Below are positions 17,579-25,645 of a stretch of DNA of 64,000 nt, piece by piece. The DNA lies in assembly GCF_028679125.1 (NCBI RefSeq), contig NZ_JAJRCG010000007.1, positions 1-64,000 on the forward strand. The letters run 5' to 3'. The notes beneath the pieces are model-generated. The model worked only from the letters and a program-made list of their open reading frames with translations, had not been told where the DNA came from and did no database searches. Source of the stretch: Methanoregula sp. Lineage in GTDB: Archaea; Halobacteriota; Methanomicrobia; Methanomicrobiales; Methanospirillaceae. Both the position numbers and the translations under genes were made by a program. How positions within the stretch are numbered: the stretch's first letter is position 1; each line of letters opens with the position of its first letter.

Positions 17579-18547
17579 ATGAAGCGCCCGTCAGGAATTA
17601 GGATATCTGTTATTGTAGCACTCATTCTGCTCTGCCTCCTGCCAACCGCACAGGCAGCGTCCGACACGGACTATTCAACAACCTATACAATCGCCGTAAC
17701 AGGCGACGGCACGGCACTCTGGAAGATAGAGTACCGCACGCCACTCCTGACAGAAGCTGATATGACTGCTTTTGAGAACTACTCTTCTGGCATGAACAGC
17801 GTTTACCTGCCGGAACTTGAGGACCTGATGCAGCACTCCGTTGCACAGGCCGCCCTTGGGACGTCCCGTGAGATGACGACAAAGGACTTCACCGGCAATG
17901 CCCTTGTCCAGACCTCCCCCACCGGCAGGTTCGGGGTTGTGACCTACACGTTCTCCTGGACGAACTTCGCCGGGGTTAACGGGGAAGAACTCACCATCGG
18001 CGACGCATTTGTCGGCGGAATGTACCTTGCACGGGACACTACCCTCATCATCCGGTACCCGACGGGATTCGCGATAACCTCGGTCACCCCGGCACCCGAC
18101 CGGACAGGCAGCGATGGCCTGACCTGGTATGGCCTGCGTTCCCTGGGGCCCGGGCAGCCGTCGGTCACCCTGAACAGATCCTCCTTCCCGATCCTGCCTT
18201 GTATAGGTGTCGGATTGCTCATCCTGATCTTCGCCATTGTCGGGATCGTGCTTCTCCGGAGGAGAAAGGCAGATCCCGCAGAGGATACTGCACCGGGGGA
18301 ACCGGATGCCCCCGAAGGGCCTGCAGCCCCGCTTTCGAAGGCCGACCTCGAGAGCCTTGAGGAGAAGATCCTCCAGGTGCTTGTTGCCCATAACGGCGAA
18401 CAGTTCCAGTCGGAGATTGTCAGGGAACTGGGCATGCCCAAATCATCCGTGAGCACCACCCTCAACGAACTCCACCACCGGGGAATCATCCAGAAAGTGA
18501 AGAAGGGCCGGGAGAACCTGATCCGGCTCGTTAAAAATCAGCAATAA
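17579..18547 (+). CDS. Membrane-tethered winged-helix regulator with outer sensor domain
   Basis: A 322-residue protein with a signal sequence (about residues 8-28, ending AQAA), an extracytoplasmic beta-rich domain of about 170 residues, a transmembrane helix (IGVGLLILIFAIVGIVLL), a Pro/Glu/Ala-rich linker and a C-terminal winged helix with FQSEIVRELGMPKSSVSTTLNELHHRGIIQKVKKG. This layout matches the archaeal DUF7345 (outer) plus DUF7343 (wHTH) proteins. It is likely a one-component membrane regulator that reads an external cue. The frame also has an ATG at 17552; 17579 is preferred because GGTGTG precedes it and the basic MKRPSG start suits a signal peptide. Confidence 0.75.
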   Translation: MKRPSGIRISVIVALILLCLLPTAQAASDTDYSTTYTIAVTGDGTALWKIEYRTPLLTEADMTAFENYSSGMNSVYLPELEDLMQHSVAQAALGTSREMTTKDFTGNALVQTSPTGRFGVVTYTFSWTNFAGVNGEELTIGDAFVGGMYLARDTTLIIRYPTGFAITSVTPAPDRTGSDGLTWYGLRSLGPGQPSVTLNRSSFPILPCIGVGLLILIFAIVGIVLLRRRKADPAEDTAPGEPDAPEGPAAPLSKADLESLEEKILQVLVAHNGEQFQSEIVRELGMPKSSVSTTLNELHHRGIIQKVKKGRENLIRLVKNQQ

Positions 18548-18688
18548 CACTCCTTTTTACAGATCGTTCAGCCCCCGGGATTCTCACTGCTCCCGTTCAA
18601 CCAGATGGCAGGGAATATCGAAACAATACACTCACAGCGTACTATCTGCAGGAATCAGTGCCTGTAAAAAAAGAACCACAACTTCGGG

Positions 18689-18708
18689 AAAGAAAAAATA
18701 TAAAAAAA
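18689..18708 (-). terminator. T-rich terminator of mch
   Basis: Immediately after the mch stop, the minus strand reads a run of T-tracts (AATTTTTTTATATTTTTTCT), the usual archaeal termination signal. It also separates mch from the convergent regulator gene. Confidence 0.5.
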
Positions 18709-19653
18709 TTACTGGTATCCGAATGACTTCATGACAACATCGGGATTGACCGCACCAACGTGATAGACAGCACCGTCGGTAAGCTCGTTGATGGTAACTT
18801 CCGCGGGGGAGAAGAGCGACGTGTCGATCTTGTAGAAATCATAACCGGCTTCCTTGAAGATATCGTTGAATGGTTTCCCATAGCCCTTGGACTTGTTGCT
18901 CGGGATCTTGTCAAGGTAGTCCTTGATCTCGGGTGCCTTCATGGTCAGGGAGATCCTGCCATAATAGATGGTGGCGTCATTTGTGACACCCATTGCAAGC
19001 TTGGCTCCGCGAACCGGTGGAACGGGTGCGCTTCCCATCGCGGCAATGATCTTCCGGGTATCGAACCCGAGCTCGTTGAGCTTGTAGATTGCCGTCTCAA
19101 CGCAGCGTCCCGAGACCTGGATTGAACCAACCATGGAGGACGTCGGTGCAACAACAGCACAGACATTTGCCACATCGATATGGCACTCCTCGGCGATCTT
19201 ATTCATGACTTCTGCATTGGGGAGGTGGTCGCTCTCAAGACAGATGACGGCACAGTCATAGTCATCCTCGTACTCGATGACCTCGAAGGTGTGCTTCGGC
19301 TTGAGCGAGAGAGCCCGGGCCGGGCCGCTGCCCATTGCAAAATAGTTGCCGACCTTCACGGTCCAGCCTGCCTTCTGTGAGCCAAGGCAGGAGATGGACG
19401 GGAAATCCGTGTTGACGTCGATGAACGGCATCGGGACGCCCTTGATCTCTCCATTCCGGAAGTTAACTTCCCCAAGTCCGCCCATGCAGATCTCGGTGAA
19501 TGCCCTGCCGGCAGCATAACCGCCGCGTACACTCACACCACAATCAACAATACGTGCGCCATTATCCAGTTCGTGGTATGCGCAGTTGAATTCCTCGGCA
19601 AGATCTGCCAGATTGTCAAAAATTTCCAGTGCCAGTTCGTTAACACTCAGCAT
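18709..19653 (-). CDS. mch: N5,N10-methenyltetrahydromethanopterin cyclohydrolase
   Basis: A cytoplasmic enzyme of the CO2-reduction branch of methanogenesis, interconverting formyl-H4MPT and methenyl-H4MPT. The 314-residue product has the family stretches MLSVNELALEIFDNL, MGSGPARALSLKPKHTFE and VPPVRGAKLAMGVTNDATIYYG, and the normal length. The start at 19653 is preferred to an in-frame upstream codon at 19680 because MLSVNE is the conserved N-terminus. An A/T-rich element at about 19695-19706 (AATATTATCT on the minus strand) is the candidate TATA box. It is a strong marker of methanogenic metabolism. Confidence 0.97.
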   Translation of the reverse strand: MLSVNELALEIFDNLADLAEEFNCAYHELDNGARIVDCGVSVRGGYAAGRAFTEICMGGLGEVNFRNGEIKGVPMPFIDVNTDFPSISCLGSQKAGWTVKVGNYFAMGSGPARALSLKPKHTFEVIEYEDDYDCAVICLESDHLPNAEVMNKIAEECHIDVANVCAVVAPTSSMVGSIQVSGRCVETAIYKLNELGFDTRKIIAAMGSAPVPPVRGAKLAMGVTNDATIYYGRISLTMKAPEIKDYLDKIPSNKSKGYGKPFNDIFKEAGYDFYKIDTSLFSPAEVTINELTDGAVYHVGAVNPDVVMKSFGYQ

Positions 19654-19735
19654 TAGAGAAAACCCCTGTATTATTACCAAGGGTCTGGGAATAGATAATA
19701 TTTTTCAAACCCGTTACCGTCACCGGCAAAAAATT

Positions 19736-20860
19736 TCAGGTGAGATATTCGAGCACCCTGGCCGGGTCGTAACGGAGGGTGATGATCCGCGTCCGTCCCT
19801 TGCCTTCGCGGTACTGTAAATTGATGAGGCGCATGGCATCCAGTTTTTTGACGATCTCGTAGAACCGGGTGTAGCCGATGGAGAGCGATGGGGGGAGTGC
19901 CTTATGCACGTCCCCGGCGTTCATCTCCTGCTCCTTTGTGCTCTGCTCCGCGATCGATTTGAGGATCTGCCGCTCCTCACCCTTGAGGGTCTTGACCGTA
20001 TAAGACAGATGGAGATACCGGGAGATCTCGTAGGCACCGCAGATATCCTCCCGGTCGATACTGCGCCGGGCCGCCCGCTCTGCCGAGAGCGTGGCACGCT
20101 TGAGAAGGTCGATACCCACCCGGAGGTCTCCGCTTGCCAGCGTCTGTTCCACGACGAGGTCCAGTAATTCATCAGACAGGACGCCGGAGAACAAGCCCTG
20201 CATCACGCGGGCCTGCATGATCTCCCGCACCTCTGCAGTCCCATAGGGGGGGAAGTAAATGTCGGTCGGGCGGAAGACCGATGCAACCCTGGCGTCAACC
20301 GCACGGGAGAGATCCACGTCCATGTCACTGATGATGACGATCACGCCGATCCGGGTGCCCTCGTACGTCTCGTGCGAGCGGAGCAGCGTGTAGAGCACCT
20401 TGTTGATCTCGTTCTCATAGAGAAGGTAGTTTGCATCGTCGAGTGCAACAAGGAGGACAATCTCCTCCTTCACCAGATGCCGGGCAACTGCGTCGAAAAC
20501 CTGTTTGAACGAAGTGCCAGAGGACGGGGGGAGGTGCCCGACAAGTTTCTTGTAGATCTGGGAGATGATGGCAAATTTCGTGTTGTCGATCTGGCAGTTG
20601 ATGTACACCGGCACGAGTTTCTTGGTCGTCTCTTCGATCTCCTGGAAGAGCTTCCGGATGCTCGTGGTCTTTCCCGTACCGGGGAGACCCTTGCAGACAC
20701 TGTTCATGGGCCTGCCGCCACGGATCCCGGGTTTGATCTGGAACGCCAGTTCCCGCATCTGGTCGTCGCGGAACTCGAACTGCTCGGGAACGTAATCGAT
20801 CTCCAGGACCTCGGGGTCCCGGAACAGCGTCTCGTCCCACATCAGCAGGTTCTTTTTCAT
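19736..20860 (-). CDS. cdc6: Orc1/Cdc6-type replication initiator
   Basis: An AAA+ ATPase that binds replication origins and loads MCM. In the 374-residue product the Walker A motif is GLPGTGKTT at 58-66, Walker B is VLLVALDDANYL at about 134-145, and the C-terminal winged-helix region includes GDVHKALPPSLSIGYTRFYEIVKKLDAM. Length is normal. It is preceded by about 200 non-coding bases. I searched this spacer by eye for origin recognition boxes (TGGAAAC-type cores) and saw none, so an origin here cannot be claimed. Confidence 0.93.
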   Translation of the reverse strand: MKKNLLMWDETLFRDPEVLEIDYVPEQFEFRDDQMRELAFQIKPGIRGGRPMNSVCKGLPGTGKTTSIRKLFQEIEETTKKLVPVYINCQIDNTKFAIISQIYKKLVGHLPPSSGTSFKQVFDAVARHLVKEEIVLLVALDDANYLLYENEINKVLYTLLRSHETYEGTRIGVIVIISDMDVDLSRAVDARVASVFRPTDIYFPPYGTAEVREIMQARVMQGLFSGVLSDELLDLVVEQTLASGDLRVGIDLLKRATLSAERAARRSIDREDICGAYEISRYLHLSYTVKTLKGEERQILKSIAEQSTKEQEMNAGDVHKALPPSLSIGYTRFYEIVKKLDAMRLINLQYREGKGRTRIITLRYDPARVLEYLT

Positions 20861-21061
20861 CTTACTACACCTCTACGCGGGGGGTATTAACTGCATTGAT
20901 TATTGTCCCCGTGAAGTTGGGTTTTTTACAAAAAGTGTTTTGTGGTGCGGACAAACCTATATCGCCCTGCACACGAAACAAAAAACGAGCCTTGTGCCGG
21001 CAGATGATGAAAGTTACCCCCACTGATTCATGATGACGCACGGGATCTGATGCCGCACTGC

Positions 21062-22213
21062 TCATGAAAAGAGGAAGTCGAGGAAATCCACCGCGTTTTT
21101 CATCCCGAGACCTCCTGTGCGTGCAGCCTTCTCTGAAAATACCTGCGTATTATCCGTTCCTTTGCCACGGACAACGAACGGTACCGGGTCGCGGGTATGG
21201 GTCTTGGCGCGGATCGGCGTCGGGTGGTCTGGTAACACAGCAACAACACCATCGAATCCGTTGAGGATCGTGCCCACGACTTCATCGACCTTCTCGATCG
21301 CCTTCACCTTCTCCTCAATACTCCCCATGTGGCCTGCCTCGTCCGGCGCCTCGATGTGGACATAGACAAAGTCCAGCCGCTTGATAGCATCCAGCGCGTA
21401 CCGTGCCTTTGCCGCATAGTCCGTATCGAGATAGCCGGTAGCACCCGGTACCGTGATGACCTCCATGCCGGCACAGCGGGCAATGCCGTTGAGGAGGTCC
21501 ACTGCCGAGATCATCCCGCCCTTCTTCCCGTACTTATCCGCAAACAGGGGAAACGCCGGCTTCTTCCCCCCGCTCCACGGCCATATCTGGGTTGCCGGAC
21601 GTTTACCGGCAGCGGCACGGGCCTTGTTCACCGGGTGGTGGGCGAACACACTCCTGCTCTTCTCCATGCACCGCAGGAGCAGCTCCGCATCCTTCCCTTT
21701 CGGAAGGTACCCGGCAATTCCCTGCCCGACAATATCGTGCGGGGGCGTGGAGGTGGACCCGTGGCCGCCATGGACAACCAGCAGGTTACGGTAGCTGACA
21801 CCTGCCTGGACCATCACTTCAGGGATCGCTGGCTGGAGCGCGGCAAAGAGATCCTTTCCCTCCCCGCTTGAGATGTGGCCGGCGGAGAAATCGGCCATCG
21901 TCTCATTTTCCACATCCACAAGATTGCAGCGGTAGGCGACATCCCCGGGGGAAAGATCTATACCCATGCTCAATGCTTCGAGCGGGCCGCGACCGGTATA
22001 ATACTTCTCCGGGGCATACCCGAGAACCGACATGTTGGCAATATCGCTGCCGGCCTCAAAACCGTCAGGGACCGTCCGCAGCCTCCCGCAGGCACCCTCG
22101 CGGGCCATCCGGTCCAGGTTGGGGGTCTTTGCGTATTCGAGGGGCGTCTTTCCCTCAAGTGATGCGATCGGCTCGTCCGCCATCCCATCACCAAGGACAA
22201 TGATATACTTCAT
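21062..22213 (-). CDS. apgM: Cofactor-independent phosphoglycerate mutase, archaeal type
   Basis: This enzyme interconverts 2- and 3-phosphoglycerate, linking Por-made pyruvate to gluconeogenesis. The 383-residue protein of the alkaline phosphatase superfamily starts MKYIIVLGDGMADEP (metal-binding Asp) and has HGGHGSTSTPPHD and the metal-binding region VLPDHPTPIRAKTHT. The open frame extends further upstream, but the conserved N-terminus begins at 22213, one base after the stop of the epimerase gene, indicating co-transcription with it. Confidence 0.94.
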   Translation of the reverse strand: MKYIIVLGDGMADEPIASLEGKTPLEYAKTPNLDRMAREGACGRLRTVPDGFEAGSDIANMSVLGYAPEKYYTGRGPLEALSMGIDLSPGDVAYRCNLVDVENETMADFSAGHISSGEGKDLFAALQPAIPEVMVQAGVSYRNLLVVHGGHGSTSTPPHDIVGQGIAGYLPKGKDAELLLRCMEKSRSVFAHHPVNKARAAAGKRPATQIWPWSGGKKPAFPLFADKYGKKGGMISAVDLLNGIARCAGMEVITVPGATGYLDTDYAAKARYALDAIKRLDFVYVHIEAPDEAGHMGSIEEKVKAIEKVDEVVGTILNGFDGVVAVLPDHPTPIRAKTHTRDPVPFVVRGKGTDNTQVFSEKAARTGGLGMKNAVDFLDFLFS

Positions 22214-22214
22214 G

Positions 22215-23153
22215 TTATTGCCCCTGGACAGCAGCCTGTGCCGCGATCCTGACACTCTCGCGGGAACCCCGCTCCGGGTTCCAGCCCAGCCCCTTGAGTT
22301 TCCCGATCGAGAGCTGCATCTTCGGCACATCGCCAACCCAGCCCAGTTCCCCGCCGGTGAACCGGTAGGTTACCTTCTTCAGGCCCATTGCTTCCGTTAC
22401 GATATCCGCAATGGCCACCACATCGATCCAGTCCTCGGAGCCGATATTGAAGGTGTTCACCGGCTGCTTTGTGTGGGCAATGACAAACTCCACGGCCCGG
22501 ATACATTCATGGACCTCGAGGTACGACTTGGTCTGCTTCCCGTTGCCAAGGATCTCCAGTTCCCCGGGGTTTTCCTTGAGTTTCCTGATAAAATCCGTGA
22601 TAACGCCGTGGCCGCTGCGCGAGCCGATGATATTGGCGAACCGGAACTGCCAGGACCGCATCTCAAACGAGTGACAGTATGCCGAGATGAGCGCCTCGCA
22701 GGCAAGCTTGCTGGCGCCGTAGACCGAGACCGGCTCGAACGGCGCATAGGTCTCGGGGGTCGGGATAACCGTGGCATTCCCGTATACTGTCGAGGTTGAC
22801 GTGAAGACCAGTTCCGGCACGGCATGCGCCCGCATGGCCTTGAGCACACGATACGTGGCAACGATATTGTTCCGGAATGTCGGGTCCGGCGTCATCGCGC
22901 TCTGGCGGACATCCGGGTCAGCGGCAAGGTGGTACACCCGGTCTGCTCCTTTGAGGGAGTCCTGCCAGCCGTCACCAAGGAGGTCTGCCTTTACGAGCCG
23001 CGCCTTTCCGGACCTGATATGGCCGGCAATCGTCTCCTCGTGCCCTGCAACAAGGGAGTCAATAACAACAACGCTGTCGCCCCGCGCCACGAGGGCATCC
23101 ACCACGTGCGAGCCGATGAACCCGGCACCGCCTGTCACGACATCAAACATCAA
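22215..23153 (-). CDS. NAD-dependent epimerase/dehydratase, UDP-glucose 4-epimerase-like
   Basis: An extended short-chain dehydrogenase of 312 residues acting on a nucleotide sugar. The NAD-binding motif GGAGFIGSHV is at about 8-17, with STSTVYGNA carrying the catalytic Thr/Ser and SVYGASKLACE carrying YxxxK. GalE-like activity is plausible, but the exact epimer specificity cannot be read. It lies one base upstream of apgM and divergently from the marker-12 gene, 36 bases away, so the promoters are very close together. A second in-frame ATG at 23150 may be the true start. Confidence 0.88.
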   Translation of the reverse strand: MMFDVVTGGAGFIGSHVVDALVARGDSVVVIDSLVAGHEETIAGHIRSGKARLVKADLLGDGWQDSLKGADRVYHLAADPDVRQSAMTPDPTFRNNIVATYRVLKAMRAHAVPELVFTSTSTVYGNATVIPTPETYAPFEPVSVYGASKLACEALISAYCHSFEMRSWQFRFANIIGSRSGHGVITDFIRKLKENPGELEILGNGKQTKSYLEVHECIRAVEFVIAHTKQPVNTFNIGSEDWIDVVAIADIVTEAMGLKKVTYRFTGGELGWVGDVPKMQLSIGKLKGLGWNPERGSRESVRIAAQAAVQGQ

Positions 23154-23189
23154 TACCTATTATGTCATCCATGCTATAGGATTACTGCT

Positions 23190-24062
23190 ATGTTCATAGG
23201 GATTGATCACGGCACAAGCGCCATGCGGTTCGCCGGTGAGGGCCGCGAATTCAAGCTCTCGCGCGAGGCCGCAAAGGACTTCCATATTGCCGACCTTTCC
23301 CATATCTGTCCCGTTGACGAGATCGAGGGTATCGCGGTCTGTTACTCGATGGGCGACAACTTCTCGAAGATCACCCGTACCGGAAAAATCCGGAACCGGG
23401 GGCTTGTCAGCCGCGAAGGTGCCGGCAAGCATATCGGTGGCGGAACCCGGGTCTTTGATGAGGTAGCTGCAAGCGGCATTCCCGCGATCGCTATTCCGGG
23501 ACTCCACCGGGGATCCCCCACCGATCCCCGGTTCAAGGCTTACTCCCACCAGACAAGCCCCGAGAAGATCGGTATTGCCTACGAGGTCTGCCATGATCTC
23601 GGGAACGATGCGATCATTTCCGATATCAGCTCCAACACCGTCACCCTGCTTGTCACGGGGGGGAAACTGGTCGGCGCATTCGATGCCTGCATCTTTGCCC
23701 CGGGCACGCTCCACGGCGCCCTTGACGTTGACGCGATCCGGAGGGTAGACGAAGGGACATGCACTGCCAACGATGCATTCCAGCATGCGGGCGTGAACTT
23801 CTCCGTGCCCGAACCCGAGCGCATGCGCACGGTTGCCATGTTCGCTGCCATGGAATGCGCAGCAATGCGTCTCCTGAATCCTCATGCTCCGGTAGCCCTG
23901 GCCGGCAGCCTTGCACCCATTGTTGCACCGGAAGTCGAATCGCTCCTGGGCTCAAAAGCAGCAGTATACGATGAATGGTGCGCCTCCCGCGGCTGTGCAC
24001 GGATTGCAAAGGATGTATTTTCAGGTCGTCGCGAGATCCTGGGGATCGAAACGGATCTTTAA
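23190..24062 (+). CDS. Methanogenesis marker protein 12
   Basis: A 290-residue protein that I recognise as the TIGR03281 family, conserved in methanogens and without a proven function. The N-terminus MFIGIDHGTSAMRFA has the phosphate-1 loop of the ASKHA (sugar kinase/Hsp70/actin) superfamily, and SDISSNTVTLLVTGG resembles the second phosphate loop, so ATP-dependent phosphotransfer is a reasonable guess. The open frame continues upstream, but the ATG at 23190 matches the family start. The epimerase gene is divergent. It is followed by a long repeat-rich intergenic stretch. Confidence 0.85.
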   Translation: MFIGIDHGTSAMRFAGEGREFKLSREAAKDFHIADLSHICPVDEIEGIAVCYSMGDNFSKITRTGKIRNRGLVSREGAGKHIGGGTRVFDEVAASGIPAIAIPGLHRGSPTDPRFKAYSHQTSPEKIGIAYEVCHDLGNDAIISDISSNTVTLLVTGGKLVGAFDACIFAPGTLHGALDVDAIRRVDEGTCTANDAFQHAGVNFSVPEPERMRTVAMFAAMECAAMRLLNPHAPVALAGSLAPIVAPEVESLLGSKAAVYDEWCASRGCARIAKDVFSGRREILGIETDL

Positions 24063-24151
24063 TCCTGTTTTCGTTTTAACATCATCGACATCGTCCATAA
24101 TTCACGAAAACCGGTAACCGGGGGGTTTCTGCGTTTTGAAATCCAATTGAA

Positions 24152-24604
24152 GGGGGGGTATGCCGGATACCCCCCTCCCATGCAGTCCCCATCACAGTCC
24201 CCCCCCACGCACCCAATTCCCGACGTAAAACCCCATCCTGACAAATGTCCGGCACGTTCTTTTTTCACGCAGGTTCCGGCCCGACAGGGGGTATACCGGA
24301 CACCCCCCCTGCCCCATGGTGGGGGGGTATGATCGATTTGAAACGCAATGGGGTGGGGGGGTCTCATGGATACCCCCCTCCTCAAAACTGGGATGTACGC
24401 ATTATTGCACGCGTTTTTGCATCACTACCCAGGGCAGGGTTCCGGCGGAATGGCCGTTATTGTGACTTACTCAAAACTGATCAGGGGGGTATGATCCGGC
24501 CAAAAGGGGGGAGGGGTATACCGGATACCCCCCCACCCCCATGCAGGGGGGGTATGATCGATTTGAAACGCAAAAGGGGGAGGGGGTATGGCACAGACCC
24601 CCCC
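24152..24604. repeat. Cluster of five G-tract/C-tract hairpins
   Basis: Five stem-loops have a 5' G-run and a matching 3' C-run: 24152-24175 (stem GGGGGGTAT/ATACCCCCC), 24285-24311, 24355-24378, 24513-24534 (GGGGTAT/ATACCCC) and 24582-24604. Three share a CCGG loop core (GCCGG or ACCGG). A 28-base segment is repeated exactly at 24321-24348 and 24546-24573, and CTCAAAACTG occurs at 24382-24391 and 24470-24479. The array thus looks built by duplication of a unit. Confidence 0.7.
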
Positions 24605-24679
24605 TCAATGTAATTTGCCAGTTCACGGCTCACGCGAAAACCTGATTGCACTGCGGATAGGGATTATTATTTTTTAGGT

Positions 24680-24718
24680 ATCATTAATCGACGTGAAAAT
24701 AAGATCAACATCATTAAT
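24680..24718. promoter_or_regulatory. Direct repeat ATCATTAAT upstream of por
   Basis: ATCATTAAT occurs at 24680-24688 and 24710-24718, a 30-base period (about three helical turns), just upstream of the candidate TATA element. Tandem regulator binding sites are a reasonable inference. Confidence 0.35.
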
Positions 24719-24733
24719 AGTGTTAAATTCCCA

Positions 24734-24740
24734 CTATAAT
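24734..24740 (+). promoter_or_regulatory. Candidate TATA box of porGDAB
   Basis: CTATAAT at 24734-24740 is the best TATA-like element in the AT-rich half of the region and would place transcription start near 24765, leaving a leader of about 75 bases. Confidence 0.4.
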
Positions 24741-24776
24741 GCGCAATAATTGCGGGTAGAGCCAGATGACTGCCGC

Positions 24777-24800
24777 GTGTAAAGTCATGATAATTTACAC
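24777..24800. promoter_or_regulatory. Inverted repeat in the por leader
   Basis: GTGTAAA at 24777-24783 and TTTACAC at 24794-24800 form a perfect 7-bp inverted repeat with a 10-base spacer, just downstream of the predicted start site. It could be an operator or an RNA hairpin in the 5' leader of porG. Confidence 0.4.
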
Positions 24801-24842
24801 TGCCGGTTGTTCCTTATCATGTAAAACAAAAAAGGGATTTCC

Positions 24843-25385
24843 TTGAGAGAACTTCGCATCCACGGCAGGGGTGGCCAGGGGTCGGTCACTGCTGCTGAAC
24901 TCATTGCTGTCGCCGCGTTCGAAGGCGGCGTTTACTCCCAGGCCTTTCCGGCATTCGGTGTCGAGCGGCGGGGGGCCCCGGTACAGGCCTTTGTTCGGTT
25001 CAATGATAAAAAGATCCGGCTCCGCGGCCAGATCTACGAACCCGATTACATCATCGTGCAGGACAGCACCCTGATCCATGACGTTAACGTCTTTTTAGGG
25101 GTCAAGAAGGGCGGCATCGTCATTGTCAATACGGAGAAGAAGCCGGACTTCAAGGTACCCGAAGGCGTTAAGCTGATCACGATCGATGCAACATCCATTG
25201 CTCTCAAGACACTCGGGCTCCCGATCACCAACACAACCCTCATGGGAGCCTTTGCGGCAGCAACCGGGGAGATCCAGTTTGGCGCACTCGAGAATGCGCT
25301 GAAACACCGGTTCCCCGGAGAAATGGCAACCAAGAACATTGCCGCGGCAAAGACCGCGTTCGACTTCGTGAAGGGGGCAGCATAA
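24843..25385 (+). CDS. porG: Pyruvate:ferredoxin oxidoreductase, gamma subunit
   Basis: One of four subunits of the enzyme that interconverts acetyl-CoA, CO2 and reduced ferredoxin with pyruvate, the main anabolic CO2 fixation step in methanogens. The 180-residue protein has the gamma-domain motifs RIHGRGGQGSVTAAELIA and FPAFGVERRGAPVQAFVR. The start is TTG at 24843. Its stop TAA shares one base with the ATG of porD, implying coupled translation. Confidence 0.95.
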   Translation: MRELRIHGRGGQGSVTAAELIAVAAFEGGVYSQAFPAFGVERRGAPVQAFVRFNDKKIRLRGQIYEPDYIIVQDSTLIHDVNVFLGVKKGGIVIVNTEKKPDFKVPEGVKLITIDATSIALKTLGLPITNTTLMGAFAAATGEIQFGALENALKHRFPGEMATKNIAAAKTAFDFVKGAA

Positions 25386-25645
25386 TGGCGCTTGCCGTAG
25401 GCTGCCGGGCACGACCCGGAAATTCACGGGACAACAAGACCGGTTCATGGCGTGTCTTCAAGCCCGTCTTCGACCATGAGAAATGCTCGAAGTGCGGGAT
25501 GTGCCAGACCCTCTGTCCCGAGGGCTGTATCAACGAGGATGCAGAAGGCACGTTCATTCCCGATTATGACTACTGCAAGGGATGCGGGATCTGCGCAGCG
25601 GAATGCCCGAAAGAGGCAATTGCCATGAAAAAGGAGGAGAAGTAG
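25385..25645 (+). CDS. porD: Pyruvate:ferredoxin oxidoreductase, delta subunit
   Basis: An 86-residue ferredoxin-like subunit carrying two [4Fe-4S] clusters: CSKCGMCQTLCPEGC and CKGCGICAAECPKEA each follow CxxCxxCxxxCP. It passes electrons from the TPP site to free ferredoxin. It overlaps porG by one base, and its TAG stop is directly followed by the porA ATG, with AAGGAGGAG inside its last codons serving as the porA ribosome binding site. Use of TAG as a genuine stop here matters for interpreting porA. Confidence 0.95.
   Translation: MALAVGCRARPGNSRDNKTGSWRVFKPVFDHEKCSKCGMCQTLCPEGCINEDAEGTFIPDYDYCKGCGICAAECPKEAIAMKKEEK

Larger units (their letters stand above)
24063..24842. other. 780-base non-coding region with hairpin cluster and por promoter
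   Basis: There is no credible coding frame between marker protein 12 and porG. The first half (about 24115-24606) is dominated by G-tract and C-tract hairpins and short direct repeats. The second half (about 24660-24842) is AT-richer and contains direct repeats, a TATA-like element and an inverted repeat that look like the control region of the por operon. Confidence 0.6.

Noticed and set aside
20861-21061. Replication origin next to cdc6
   Set aside because: No TGGAAAC-type origin recognition boxes, no clear repeat array and only modest AT-richness. Adjacency to cdc6 alone is not enough.
20865-21065. 66-residue frame filling the gap between apgM and cdc6, with its ATG overlapping the apgM stop
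   Set aside because: Composition and codon use look random, it lacks any recognisable motif, and the stretch contains TATA-like and A-rich sequence expected of a cdc6 promoter. The stop/start overlap is probably chance.
24152-24604. CRISPR array
   Set aside because: Repeats are unequal in length and spacing, the hairpins are G/C homopolymer-based, and there are no cas genes.
24245-24613. 122-residue frame through the hairpin cluster
   Set aside because: Encodes Gly/Pro/Arg-rich nonsense from the G and C tracts, without a start signal.
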